This document shows, one piece after another, positions 32,772-41,270 of a stretch of 44,477 bases of DNA. The DNA is from a bacterium (GTDB lineage Bacteria > Patescibacteria > ABY1 > JACQRZ01). Under the pieces are notes generated by a model. That model did not search any database, had not been told where the DNA came from, and was given only the letters and a program-made list of their open reading frames with translations. The first letter of the stretch is position 1. Each line of letters opens with the position of its first letter. The stretch spans positions 1 through 44,477 of the forward strand of contig JAUYIE010000012.1 of NCBI GenBank assembly GCA_030688365.1. The letters are read 5' to 3'. The position numbers and the translations under genes were made by a program.

Positions 32772-33828
32772 CCCTCAAAATTTGGTGGCGTGCATTGTAA
32801 GAATATGGCGATAGAACAACGGCAATGTGGCTAATAATTATGTATAATAGCACCACTATACATCCAGACCGCATGTGCTTTTAATTATATAGAAGTTGCA
32901 CTTGGGGCACGAATGTGATAATTCCGCTTAAGGAACGAATTGGTGGATAGTGCCTTGACAAAATCAGTTAAATATGATAAACCAAAAGCATCGTTATTTT
33001 TACAATCCAGTATGTTTTTCTGGGAAAGGATGTGTTAGCTATGGCTAATGAGTCCGTGTTTAGTGTCGGTTTAATGCATGAAGTTCAGATCGCAGGTGAA
33101 AAGGCTGGGTGTGAACCAAAAGATTTTTCGCATCTTTCGAAAGATGCAGTGCTTTTTCGTAAGGTTCTTCGTCTGATCCGTGATGAAGTCACCATTTCTG
33201 AAAAAGTTCGTTCATGGAAAGAACAGGATGGCGTCATCTATTTCTCGGTTACTTCAGATGGTACGACCGGGGAAGGATGGATTGCACGTCTGGAAAGCAA
33301 AGGCTATGAAATCAGTGATGGGGTAAGAGTCTTATTTTGCGAAAAGGATTTCAAACCAACCGCTAACGTGACAACGGAAGTTGCTGTCCTTAAGGGGGTG
33401 CAATTTAAAGACGAAGATCGCATCACTATGAAAATCCAAGCAGAAGCAAAAAGAAATTATAAAATTCCAAACGCCGAAATTGCATGTTTGATTCGTGAAA
33501 AGTTCACCGCCAAAGACATTGCAGAAATGGGCATTTGTGAGATTATAGTAATGCATAAACCATTTGTAATGCATAAACCATTTGCAGATTCTGAAGGTGA
33601 GCTGAATTTTCTTAGTGTGGAAAAAGGATATCATGGGGATTGTGTGTACAGGTGGCACGCTAGACCCGACTTCAACTACTATCCTAGTAATGGTTTTGCC
33701 TTCGCTGTATCGTCAACCACTGTATCGTCAACTTGTTCGAAAATTTGATTTTTATATCTGATGAAATGAATATTAAGTTTTGCATTAAAACTGCAGAACT
33801 TTTTTATTGCTCAAACCCTCAAAATTTG
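32770..33828. repeat. Segment bounded by a 15-bp direct repeat
   Basis: aaccctcaaaatttg occurs at 32770-32784 and again at 33814-33828, directly before the polA upstream element. The 1029 bp between (32785-33813) hold one unknown gene and its roughly 250-bp leader, which carries possible promoter elements (TATAAT near 32843, TTGACA near 32957) and no other gene. Removing the segment and one repeat copy would place polA right behind the NUDIX gene. This looks like an insertion or a duplication-bounded cassette. Confidence 0.7.
33041..33748 (+). CDS. Hypothetical protein with internal 18-bp duplication
   Basis: About 235 residues from ATG 33041, chosen because AAAGGA lies 10 bp upstream. I do not recognise the family. 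The middle alternates strands and helices (IYFSVTSDGTTGEGWIARLE, EVAVLKGVQFKDEDRITM). Then IVMHKPF is repeated, VMHKPF, from two exact 18-bp copies (33549-33566 and 33567-33584). The end, with YRWHARPDFNYYPSNGFAFA, is aromatic-rich. The last residues come from another short imperfect duplication (gtatcgtcaac twice). The lengthy leader and flanking direct repeats mark it as an accessory gene. Confidence 0.7.
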   Translation: MANESVFSVGLMHEVQIAGEKAGCEPKDFSHLSKDAVLFRKVLRLIRDEVTISEKVRSWKEQDGVIYFSVTSDGTTGEGWIARLESKGYEISDGVRVLFCEKDFKPTANVTTEVAVLKGVQFKDEDRITMKIQAEAKRNYKIPNAEIACLIREKFTAKDIAEMGICEIIVMHKPFVMHKPFADSEGELNFLSVEKGYHGDCVYRWHARPDFNYYPSNGFAFAVSSTTVSSTCSKI

Positions 33829-33843
33829 CTAGCGTTGATAGTA
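33828..33843 (+). promoter_or_regulatory. Shared upstream element of polA (copy 2)
   Basis: Second exact copy of gctagcgttgatagta, 5 bp before ATG 33849. The same spacing at both genes argues for a functional promoter/start element. Confidence 0.55.
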
Positions 33844-33848
33844 CGAAT

Positions 33849-36590
33849 ATGGCAAAAAAAGAACACAATACGCTTTTAATCGTGGATGGGTATTCCTTGC
33901 TGTATCGCGCATGGCACGCACTTCCCCCACTCACGACTTCGTCTGGTGAGGTGGTCAATGCTGTCTATGGTTTTGCGACGATCTTGCTTAAAGCGATTAA
34001 AGATTTTAAAGCGACGCACGTGGCGGTTGCTTTTGATTTGGCCAAGCCAACCTTCCGTCATGAAGCCTACAAAGAATACAAAGCACAGCGAGAAAAACAG
34101 CCTGATGAGTTTTATGCTCAAATCGCCCATGTACGTGAATTTTTGCAAAGTCTTGGTATCCCCTCTTATGAAAAAGAAGGATTTGAGGCTGATGATGTGA
34201 TTGCGACCATTGCACGACTTTTTGAAAAACAACATCCTGGTCTTCAGACCCTTATTCTTACTGGTGATATGGATGCGATCGCTTTGGTGGATGAACAGAC
34301 TCATGTGTGTACCCCGAAAAAAGGTATCAGTGATATTGTGGTATACGATCTAGAAGCGGTGAAAGAAAAGTTCAACGGACTTGTGCCGTCAGACATGCCT
34401 CTTTACAAAACTCTTCGCGGTGATCCTTCCGACAATATTCCTGGAGTCAAAGGTATTGGTGAAAAAACTGCCATGACGCTTGCGGGAAAATATCATACTC
34501 TTGATAATCTTTTGGATGGAATAGAGCAAGGAGAAACATCGCTGAACGAAACACTCGCACAAGGCATGCTTTCTCAACGTGAGGATTTGTACAACACGCT
34601 CTCATTGGTAACCTTACGTGATGATGTACTGTTTGATTTTTCTATTGATGATATGAAGTTTGGTGAAGGAGTAGATGCACCTCGTCTGGTGAAACTTTTT
34701 CAAACACTAGAATTTAAAACCCTCCTCTCACGCTTGAAAGAATTTGGCATCGCGCAGCGTGCGCCGTCAGTGCATGAAGAAAATGGAAACTATGTATGCG
34801 TGAATACCACAAAAACATTTGATGAGTTTTATACGGCTCTACAAAAACAAAAAGAAATCGCGGTGGATACAGAAACAACAAATATTGACCCGTTTCAATG
34901 CAGTCTTGTTGGTATCAGTATGTCGTGGGAAGAAGGACGTGGGTATTATTTGCCATGGTCGGCGTTAAACGCGACGCAGAAAAAAAAGATCATCACCGTG
35001 TTGCAAGATGAAGATATAAAAAAGATCGGGCACAATATAAAATACGATATTGAGAGTTTGGCGCAAGGAGATATTGCGCTGAAAGGTATATATTTTGATA
35101 CGATGATTGCGGCATATCTACTTAACTCTGGTGTTCGCACATATGGACTTGATATATTGGCATTTTCCGAGTTTGGTCATCAAAAAATACCGACGACCGA
35201 TCTGATTGGTGAAAAAACAGCAACGCAAATCACTATGGATAAGGTACCACTGGAAAAGATCGCGCCATATGCATGTGAAGATGCGGATTTTACATGGCGT
35301 TTGTATAAACATTTTTCAAAGCAAATGGCGGATATTGCGCTCACTCCCCTTTTTGATGATATTGAGATGCCGTTGGTTAGTGTTTTGGCTGACATGGAAT
35401 CACATGGGATTTTGCTTGATGTGCCATTTCTAAAAACATTTTCAAAAAAGGTACACACCACGCGCAACACAATACAAAAAAAGATTTACAACACAGCGGG
35501 ACAAGAATTTAATATTGATTCACCGTCGCAACTGAAAAATATTTTATTTGAGGTGCTTGAGATTTCCAGTAGAAATATTCGTAAAGGAAAGACAGGTTTT
35601 TCTACCGCTGCTTCAGAATTGGAAAAAATGAGAGGTAGTCATCCGATCATTGAGCTTATCATGCAGTATCGTGAAGTTTCAAAATTGCTCAACACCTACA
35701 TTGATACTCTTCCCGACCTTATCAATCCAAAGACGAAATGTATCCATACTAGTTATAATCAGACAATCGCGAGTACAGGTAGACTCTCATCGTCAAATCC
35801 AAATTTGCAAAACATACCTATTCGGACAGAACTAGGGAGAGAAATACGCAAAGCGTTTGTCGCAGCAAAAGGCATGACACTTTTGGCGGCTGACTATTCA
35901 CAGATTGAGCTCCGCGTCGTAGCATCCCTTGCAAATGATCTCAAAATGATACAGGCTTTCAAAGAAGGGGTTGATATTCACATGGCGACTGCGGCGGAAG
36001 TGAATAATGTGTCCCTTGACGCTGTCACCAAAGCTATGCGCCGTGCAGCAAAAACAATTAACTTTGGCGTGCTGTATGGTATGGGTCCGCAAGGTCTAGC
36101 CGAGGGTGCAGGGATCACATATGATGAAGCGATGGATTTTATAGATCGGTATTATGTCGCCTACCCTGATGTGAGAAAGTACATGGATGAGATTTTGCAA
36201 CAAGCACGTTCGCTTGGATATGTAGAAACATTTTTTGGGCGTCGTCGTTATATACCTGAACTCAAGTCAAGTGTGATGCAAGTACGTCGTAGTGCCGAGC
36301 GTACAGCGATTAACATGCCCGTCCAAGGAACAGCAGCTGACATTATGAAAAAAGCCATGATCGCGGTGGCACAGCGCATAAAAAAAGAAAAAGCGCGCAA
36401 TGATGTTGCGATGGTTTTACAGGTGCATGATGAATTGGTGTTTGAGATATCAACGGCCAAAGTCAAAACAGTAGCGCAATGGATCCAAGAAGAGATGGAA
36501 CACGTGGTACAATTAAAAGTACCGTTGGAGGTTGAGATTTCTTCTGGAAAAAATTGGGGGACACTTTCTTCACTATCATTATGGTTATAG
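33849..36590 (+). CDS. polA: DNA polymerase I
   Basis: A 913-residue three-domain enzyme, from ATG 33849 (MAKKEHNTLLIVDG). Residues 1-290: 5'-3' exonuclease with LLIVDGYSLLYRAWHAL, GFEADDVIA and RGDPSDNIPGVKGIGEKTA. Residues 320-510: 3'-5' exonuclease with intact AVDTETTNID, GHNIKYD and CEDADFTW, so proofreading is probably active, unlike in many bacterial Pol I relatives. Residues 540-913: polymerase with motif A LLAADYSQIELR, motif B RRAAKTINFGVLYG and motif C LQVHDELVFE. It acts in repair and Okazaki-fragment processing. Its 3' end overlaps folD by 10 bp. Confidence 0.97.
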   Translation: MAKKEHNTLLIVDGYSLLYRAWHALPPLTTSSGEVVNAVYGFATILLKAIKDFKATHVAVAFDLAKPTFRHEAYKEYKAQREKQPDEFYAQIAHVREFLQSLGIPSYEKEGFEADDVIATIARLFEKQHPGLQTLILTGDMDAIALVDEQTHVCTPKKGISDIVVYDLEAVKEKFNGLVPSDMPLYKTLRGDPSDNIPGVKGIGEKTAMTLAGKYHTLDNLLDGIEQGETSLNETLAQGMLSQREDLYNTLSLVTLRDDVLFDFSIDDMKFGEGVDAPRLVKLFQTLEFKTLLSRLKEFGIAQRAPSVHEENGNYVCVNTTKTFDEFYTALQKQKEIAVDTETTNIDPFQCSLVGISMSWEEGRGYYLPWSALNATQKKKIITVLQDEDIKKIGHNIKYDIESLAQGDIALKGIYFDTMIAAYLLNSGVRTYGLDILAFSEFGHQKIPTTDLIGEKTATQITMDKVPLEKIAPYACEDADFTWRLYKHFSKQMADIALTPLFDDIEMPLVSVLADMESHGILLDVPFLKTFSKKVHTTRNTIQKKIYNTAGQEFNIDSPSQLKNILFEVLEISSRNIRKGKTGFSTAASELEKMRGSHPIIELIMQYREVSKLLNTYIDTLPDLINPKTKCIHTSYNQTIASTGRLSSSNPNLQNIPIRTELGREIRKAFVAAKGMTLLAADYSQIELRVVASLANDLKMIQAFKEGVDIHMATAAEVNNVSLDAVTKAMRRAAKTINFGVLYGMGPQGLAEGAGITYDEAMDFIDRYYVAYPDVRKYMDEILQQARSLGYVETFFGRRRYIPELKSSVMQVRRSAERTAINMPVQGTAADIMKKAMIAVAQRIKKEKARNDVAMVLQVHDELVFEISTAKVKTVAQWIQEEMEHVVQLKVPLEVEISSGKNWGTLSSLSLWL

Positions 36591-37435
36591 ACGGAACCGC
36601 ATTTGCACATATTATAAAAAACGACATACGCGAACAACTCGCGCGTCGTTCTGGTACAAAAATAACACCGGGATTAGGTATTGTACTGGTGGGTAGCGAT
36701 GACGCTTCTGTTGTGTATGTCGGGATCAAAGAAAAAGTCGCAAAAAGTCTTGGGTTTCATACACAAATACAACGACTCCCCGCGACCGCAAAGGAGATAG
36801 ACATTAAAAAAGTAATTGAAGAAATGAATAGAGATAAAAAGATTCATGGAATTCTTGTGCAGATTCCCTTACCCAAACATATTGACTACCAAGAGGTTCT
36901 TAATACTATTGCAATAGAAAAAGATATTGACTGTTTGAGTCACGCGTCGCTTGGCGCGTTACTTAAGGGCGAGACCTTTATTGCGCCACCAACCGCCGAG
37001 GCAGTACTGCTCTTGATTGAACATGCCGGTATGACTGTACCGTGCGCGGATATCGCAGTAGTGGGTGCTGGTTTTTTTGGTAGACAGATTGCGTTTCATC
37101 TTCTTAATCATGGTGCGAGTGTATCAGTTGTACAAGACATGACAAAAGATATTTCACAATACACAAAAAAAGCTGACGTGGTGGTGTCGGTAGTCGGCAA
37201 AGCGGGGCTGATTACTGGTGCAATAATTAAAAAAGATGCAGTGTTTATTGATGTTGGTGTATCGGTGATTGATGGAAAAGTTGTCGGTGATGCGGATGAA
37301 ATGAGTATTGCTCATAAAGCGAGTGCATACACCCCTGTTCCCGGCGGTGTGGGACCTGTCACTGTCGCATGCGTGATGAAAAATGTGATGGAGCGGGTAT
37401 GGAAAATAAAAAAGATCGCCTGGTGCGATCTATAA
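36581..37435 (+). CDS. folD: Methylenetetrahydrofolate dehydrogenase/cyclohydrolase FolD
   Basis: 284 residues from ATG 36581 (MVIDGTAFAH), overlapping the polA stop in another frame. The catalytic SVVYVGIKEKVAKSLGF near residue 44 holds the tyrosine and lysine of the family; GILVQIPLPKHID, IAVVGAGFFGRQIAF (NADP loop) and TPVPGGVGPVT are clear. The substrate-loop normally reading PCTPxG is changed to APPTAEA. FolD links 5,10-methylene- and 10-formyl-tetrahydrofolate for purine and formyl-Met synthesis. Length is typical. Confidence 0.93.
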   Translation: MVIDGTAFAHIIKNDIREQLARRSGTKITPGLGIVLVGSDDASVVYVGIKEKVAKSLGFHTQIQRLPATAKEIDIKKVIEEMNRDKKIHGILVQIPLPKHIDYQEVLNTIAIEKDIDCLSHASLGALLKGETFIAPPTAEAVLLLIEHAGMTVPCADIAVVGAGFFGRQIAFHLLNHGASVSVVQDMTKDISQYTKKADVVVSVVGKAGLITGAIIKKDAVFIDVGVSVIDGKVVGDADEMSIAHKASAYTPVPGGVGPVTVACVMKNVMERVWKIKKIAWCDL

Positions 37436-37456
37436 TATATATTGAGATATTTTTTG

Positions 37457-37888
37457 TTACGAGGAATTATCCTTTTTTATTTTCTGGATATCCTTTATAA
37501 CTTTTGAAAAATTATGAATGACAGTAGCGGGTTTCTTTTTAATCCACTTTGATTGATAAAAAAGTACTGTTGCATATTGGACTGCATTCAAGTCTATATC
37601 CGTTGTCACCTGGCGTTTCATTTTATTTTCCAAGTTTTCTACAAGGTGTACATCTGTTAACGTTTTTAAAAAAGGTGCGAACTCTCTGAAGAGGTCGCGA
37701 ACTTCAGTAACGTGTTGCAATGTTTTATGATGTTTTGATTTGTTTCCTTTAATGAGCGCTTCAAGTACCAATTTTATCGGCACGGCGTATATTTGATCAG
37801 TTAACACACAAAACGGAATTAGTTTGGCTAGTATTGTACTTTGTTTCCAATTTTCTTCCGGTTTTCCTAAATTATTGTTTAGGTACAT
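37457..37888 (-). CDS. Hypothetical protein, helical
   Basis: A 143-residue protein of unknown family, rich in Lys and predicted helices (LAKLIPFCVLTDQIYAVPIKLVLEALIKG, DLFREFAPFLKTL). No motif recognised, no signal peptide. AAGGAG lies about 7 bp before the ATG and a promoter with TATAAT is upstream, so expression is likely. Single-gene unit. Confidence 0.75.
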   Translation of the reverse strand: MYLNNNLGKPEENWKQSTILAKLIPFCVLTDQIYAVPIKLVLEALIKGNKSKHHKTLQHVTEVRDLFREFAPFLKTLTDVHLVENLENKMKRQVTTDIDLNAVQYATVLFYQSKWIKKKPATVIHNFSKVIKDIQKIKKDNSS

Positions 37889-37924
37889 TTTTTTCTCCTT
37901 TTCTCCTTAATTAATTTCTTCCGC

Positions 37925-37955
37925 ATTATAATAGCATGTTAGTCAGTTTAGTCAA
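37925..37955 (-). promoter_or_regulatory. Promoter of the helical hypothetical gene
   Basis: Minus strand: TTGACT (37950-37955), 19-bp spacer, TATAAT (37925-37930). The spacer is long; a shifted -10 would give 17. Confidence 0.55.
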
Positions 37956-38004
37956 TGAGCCCTTGCAAAAACCCTCTTCTCCCGCTAGGATGATTAGGTT
38001 ACAA

Positions 38005-38075
38005 GGGGGATTAGTTTAGTGGTAGAACGAAGGTCTCCAAAACCTTTGGTGTAGGTTCGATTCCTACATCCCCCG
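38005..38075 (+). tRNA. tRNA-Trp(CCA)
   Basis: Acceptor gggggat/atccccc, anticodon stem aaggt/acctt with loop CTCCAAA (CCA), T-loop ttcgatt. Discriminator G; 3' CCA not encoded. Confidence 0.96.
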
Positions 38076-38101
38076 TATTCTATTTATAAATAACATACTG
38101 T

Positions 38102-38545
38102 ATGCGCTCTACTATATTCCGTGTTGTTGGGTCGTTGGTGTTAGTGACTATTGTCTCTGAAGGGTTGTGGGCTTTGTTTCGTATTGCTGGTATTACATTG
38201 TTTGCCGACTCTCGATATTGGTGCACATGGGGATCCATAGCTCAAGGATTGACTACCGGTGTTCCTTCCTCTGAATTTTTGTATTGGAGTCTTGGAATCA
38301 ATATCATCACTGCGCTTATTTTTATTTTGTTATACCGAAAGGTGCGAAAAGTTATAGGGGGTGGAATATTTTTGAAAGGACTCAAGTTTAGTTTGTTTGT
38401 CTTTCTTGCTGGTGCACTTCCCATATTAGCAATGGGTGCACTTATGGTATATCTTTCCCCTGCACTTTTGATACTCGGTATTGGTATGACATTGTTAGTG
38501 ACGTTGATTAATGGCATTATTGTCGCTGCGATTAATCGTCAGTAA
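38102..38545 (+). CDS. Small integral membrane protein
   Basis: A 147-residue protein with about four hydrophobic spans (residues 6-30, 62-80, 96-120, 120-143) and a short basic loop YRKVRKV between spans 2 and 3. No family recognised. It starts 26 bp after tRNA-Trp without an obvious Shine-Dalgarno site and is 25 bp before polX. Confidence 0.65.
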   Translation: MRSTIFRVVGSLVLVTIVSEGLWALFRIAGITLFADSRYWCTWGSIAQGLTTGVPSSEFLYWSLGINIITALIFILLYRKVRKVIGGGIFLKGLKFSLFVFLAGALPILAMGALMVYLSPALLILGIGMTLLVTLINGIIVAAINRQ

Positions 38546-38570
38546 TTTTTTCAATTTTCATTTTTATCCT

Positions 38571-39911
38571 ATGACCAATCGCGAGATTGCCTGCGTGTTT
38601 CGCGGTATAGTTAAAGATCCTTCAATGAAGAATGAATCTTCTTGTGCATTGTTGGGAGACACACTCCCCTTCGCTCATCACTTGTGCCAGCGACTTGCTT
38701 CAGTGCCCGGTGTGAAAAAAATAGAAATTGCAGGATCACTGCGTCGTATGAAAGAAACAGTTGGTGATATTGATTTGGTCGCGGTATCGGCAAAGCCAGA
38801 AAGTTTGATGAAATATTTTGTTTCCATGTCGGAAGTGGTGCAGGTGCAAGAACATGGTACAACGCGTTCTATTGTCCATCTTTCAAATGGCCTTGATTGT
38901 GATTTGCGCGTAGTGTCAGCAGAAAGTTTTGGTTCTGCGTTGTTGTATTTTACCGGCAGTAAAGAGCACGGGATTGCATTGTGCAAAATCGCAAACGAAA
39001 AAGGAATGACACTCAATGAGTACGGACTTTACAAAGAAAATGATGGGAAGAAAGGCGCGATGGTTGCTAATAAAACAGAAAAAGAAATATATGACGCACT
39101 CGGTCTTGTGTATATAGAGCCGGAACTACGCGAGATGACCGGCGAGATCGAAAGTGCAAAACAAAATACACTCCAACGCTTGGTTTCGTACAAAAGTCTC
39201 CATGGTGATTTTCAGGTACAAAGCGATTGGAGTGATGGGGAAGACAGTATTGAGGAGTTGGCGATGTCAGCACAGCGTGCGGGACTTTCATATATTGCAA
39301 TAACCGACCATACAAAGTCATTGACCGTCGCTAACGGCCTTGATGAGAAACGTCTAGAGAAACAATCACGACTCATTGATCGGCTCAACAAGAAGTTTCA
39401 CGGTATCACCATTCTCAAAGGGTCTGAAGTAGATATTCTCAAAGATGGCAGTTTGGATATTTCTGATACTGCACTTTCTCGTCTTGATCTTGTTGGGATT
39501 TCCGTGCACTCTTACTTTAATCTTTCAAAAGACGAACAGACCAAACGTATTATCAAAGCAATGTCACACCCAAGTGTTAATATCTTATTTCATCCAACGA
39601 CACGGCGTATCAATAGACGCGAAGAATGCGATATGGATTTGGATGAGATTTATAAAGCAGCAAAAAAATACAATGTCGTGTTGGAAATCAATGCAAGCCC
39701 AAGCCGACTTGATTTGAAAGATGTGCATATTCATCGCGCACAAGAATACGGATGCATGTTTTCGATTGATAGCGATGCTCATAACGCAGAACATTTTTCA
39801 TTTTTACAATATGGTATAGGCCAAGCCCGACGTGGTTGGCTATCGGAAGAAAACATTTTGAATACAAGGACAGTGAAAGAGGTAAAGAAGGTTTTGAGTA
39901 AGAAGAGGTAG
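38571..39911 (+). CDS. polX: DNA polymerase X family/PHP protein, short form
   Basis: 446 residues from ATG 38571; typical bacterial PolX has about 570. The N-terminal helix-hairpin-helix/8-kDa region is almost absent: after MTNREIACVFRGI it goes straight to the catalytic palm. Nucleotidyltransferase: AGSLRRMKETVGDIDLV near residue 56 with both aspartates, and LDCDLRVV with the third. The PHP domain (about 220-446) has AITDHTKSL, GSEVDIL, SVHSYF, FHPTTR and SIDSDAHN, but its first motif reads GDFQVQSDWSDG where D-[LH]-x-H is usual. PolX fills short gaps in base-excision repair; PHP normally adds a 3'-5' exonuclease or phosphatase. Confidence 0.9.
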   Translation: MTNREIACVFRGIVKDPSMKNESSCALLGDTLPFAHHLCQRLASVPGVKKIEIAGSLRRMKETVGDIDLVAVSAKPESLMKYFVSMSEVVQVQEHGTTRSIVHLSNGLDCDLRVVSAESFGSALLYFTGSKEHGIALCKIANEKGMTLNEYGLYKENDGKKGAMVANKTEKEIYDALGLVYIEPELREMTGEIESAKQNTLQRLVSYKSLHGDFQVQSDWSDGEDSIEELAMSAQRAGLSYIAITDHTKSLTVANGLDEKRLEKQSRLIDRLNKKFHGITILKGSEVDILKDGSLDISDTALSRLDLVGISVHSYFNLSKDEQTKRIIKAMSHPSVNILFHPTTRRINRREECDMDLDEIYKAAKKYNVVLEINASPSRLDLKDVHIHRAQEYGCMFSIDSDAHNAEHFSFLQYGIGQARRGWLSEENILNTRTVKEVKKVLSKKR

Positions 39912-39961
39912 TGCTGTATCGTTGACAAAATATCGATTTGTGATAAATAAAAGATTTTGAT

Positions 39962-40015
39962 AATAATAAAGAGCCCTGAACAAGAAATGAATTTTTCTCA
40001 TGGCTCTTTATTATT
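39962..40015. terminator. Bidirectional terminator between polX and convergent genes
   Basis: Perfect 14-bp arms aataataaagagcc (39962-39975) and complement (40002-40015), with a 26-nt loop and A/T-rich outer stem, giving a T-rich end on both strands. It overlaps the stop of the 40014-40454 gene. Confidence 0.75.
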
Positions 40016-40454
40016 ATGTGTGCGCAGAAAGCAATTTCTCTGCATTAATTTTTATATCAAGTGGCAGCTCGCTGATGACATTATAAATATCTTTTTCATT
40101 GCTCTGTGTGGAAATACGAAAGGTATACCTGCCCGTCTTGGTGATAGGCATTCCTTGTATTTTTGTAATACTGCGGTAGCGCATTGCGCCCTTATTGATA
40201 TCAAACGTACTGCTCAAATCATTGATTATATTTTTATCAGGGTCTATCAAATCAATTTTTAGGTTTAGTATAGAGTCGTCTTTTTCAGTAGTCCAAAAGT
40301 TGATTATCTGGAACTCAATAGGAATTACTATCTTGTCACCTGTTGCATTTTTGATTGTAAAATTAATTTCCTCCACGCAATCAATAATACTAAGTAGGTT
40401 GCTATTTCCATCAATGATTGTTTTTTGACACAGTACTGACCAAATGTGTTTCAT
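40014..40454 (-). CDS. Hypothetical protein in the HigBA-like operon
   Basis: A 146-residue beta-rich protein. The start HIWSVLCQKTIIDGNSNLLSIIDCVEEI resembles small uncharacterised proteins (DUF6941-like) found near phage or accessory genes; this is a resemblance from memory. No catalytic motif is visible. It begins 5 bp after the antitoxin stop and is therefore the third gene of the toxin-antitoxin operon. Confidence 0.7.
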   Translation of the reverse strand: MKHIWSVLCQKTIIDGNSNLLSIIDCVEEINFTIKNATGDKIVIPIEFQIINFWTTEKDDSILNLKIDLIDPDKNIINDLSSTFDINKGAMRYRSITKIQGMPITKTGRYTFRISTQSNEKDIYNVISELPLDIKINAEKLLSAHT

Positions 40455-40459
40455 ATAAT

Positions 40460-40885
40460 TTATGTCTTTGGGTAAGAATTAGTAGCTACACTTTCTAGCG
40501 AATAATTTTGTGTAATATTGCTGACAGTACTCTTCTTAATACTATTTTCAGTGGTTGCTGTTGTCGTAGTAAAAGTGAAATCAATTTTACTACCAAAAAT
40601 AGTTGACAGTTGGTCGGCTGTGAAATTGAGATTTCTCGCTAAGCGATTCAATAAATCAAGACCTACATTTATATCACCATTTTCAATGTTTGATATGACT
40701 CTCTGTGTAGAGTGTATATTTTTTGCTAACGTTTGTTGGCTTATGTGCTGTGCCTCTCGTGCATTATACACTTCGACCGCCAACCGTATCCTTGCATTTG
40801 CGTCTTGTGCGTAACGATGAAAGTTTTTATCCTTTCTCGCTTCTGCGATAGGATCAATGCTAGTTTTTTTATTTATACTCTTCAT
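40460..40885 (-). CDS. HigA-like XRE antitoxin
   Basis: A 141-residue protein. An N-terminal helix is followed by an HTH (ISQQTLAKNIHSTQRVISNIENGD near residue 50) and LDLLNRLARNLNF, as in HigA-type antitoxins. The C-terminal 40 residues are Thr/Ser-rich and unstructured. It lies 11 bp downstream of the truncated toxin frame, in the toxin-first order of higBA. It probably represses the operon through the palindrome at 41147-41162. Confidence 0.85.
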   Translation of the reverse strand: MKSINKKTSIDPIAEARKDKNFHRYAQDANARIRLAVEVYNAREAQHISQQTLAKNIHSTQRVISNIENGDINVGLDLLNRLARNLNFTADQLSTIFGSKIDFTFTTTTATTENSIKKSTVSNITQNYSLESVATNSYPKT

Positions 40886-40896
40886 ATGATGTAGGA

Positions 40897-41109
40897 TTAT
40901 TTTTGAATTCTTTTTGATAATGTTTTGTAATCTCTAATTCTTTGCAATGGTTTTGAAATGGGTGGTGTTGGTAGACCGTTTGATTGAATTATGTGGTTTA
41001 TTTTTTGGTCAATCTCGGCTAAGAGTTTTGCTTTAATTTTATACTGTGACAGATATTGTTTTACGGGACAGATTTTTAGAGTCTGATCATAGTAGTAAAC
41101 TGTTTTCAT
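40897..41109 (-). pseudogene. Truncated HigB/Gp49-family toxin
   Basis: A 70-residue frame. MKTVYYYDQTLKICPVKQYLSQYKI and the following KLLAEIDQKINHIIQSNG through PPISKPLQ match the N-terminal half of phage-derived Gp49-like HigB toxins (about 110 residues). The expected ...EIR, YRIxY and catalytic C-terminal strands are missing; the frame jumps to RIRDYKTLSKRIQK and stops. A deletion of the core is the likely cause. It could still encode a short peptide. Confidence 0.7.
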
Positions 41110-41143
41110 AGTTAGTTAATTATCAGTAAAGGACGGTAATACA

Positions 41144-41173
41144 ATCATACCCGATAGGGTATAATAGCGTCAA
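41144..41173 (-). promoter_or_regulatory. Promoter/operator of the HigBA-like operon
   Basis: Minus strand: TTGACG (41168-41173), 18-bp spacer, TATGAT (41144-41149). A perfect palindrome atacccgatagggtat (41147-41162) sits in the spacer and overlaps the -10, a typical autorepression operator. Confidence 0.75.
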
Positions 41174-41206
41174 GGGTAGTTATATACTGGAAAGATGGAT
41201 CTTGTT

Positions 41207-41235
41207 TTGACATTACTGAGTCAGTAGTTTATTAT
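41207..41235 (+). promoter_or_regulatory. Promoter of the 77-residue gene
   Basis: TTGACA (41207-41212), exact 17-bp spacer, TATTAT (41230-41235). AGGAGG at 41259-41264 precedes the ATG by 6 bp. Confidence 0.85.
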
Positions 41236-41270
41236 CAAACCATTATAAATCGTTCCTTAGGAGGTCAAAA

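Noticed and set aside
33549..33584. CRISPR-like or regulatory tandem repeat
   Set aside because: Only two 18-bp units without spacers, in frame within a gene: a coding duplication. No CRISPR array or cas gene is seen in the window.
39957..40262. 101-codon plus-strand frame after polX
   Set aside because: It begins in the terminator and is antisense to the hypothetical gene of the HigBA-like operon.
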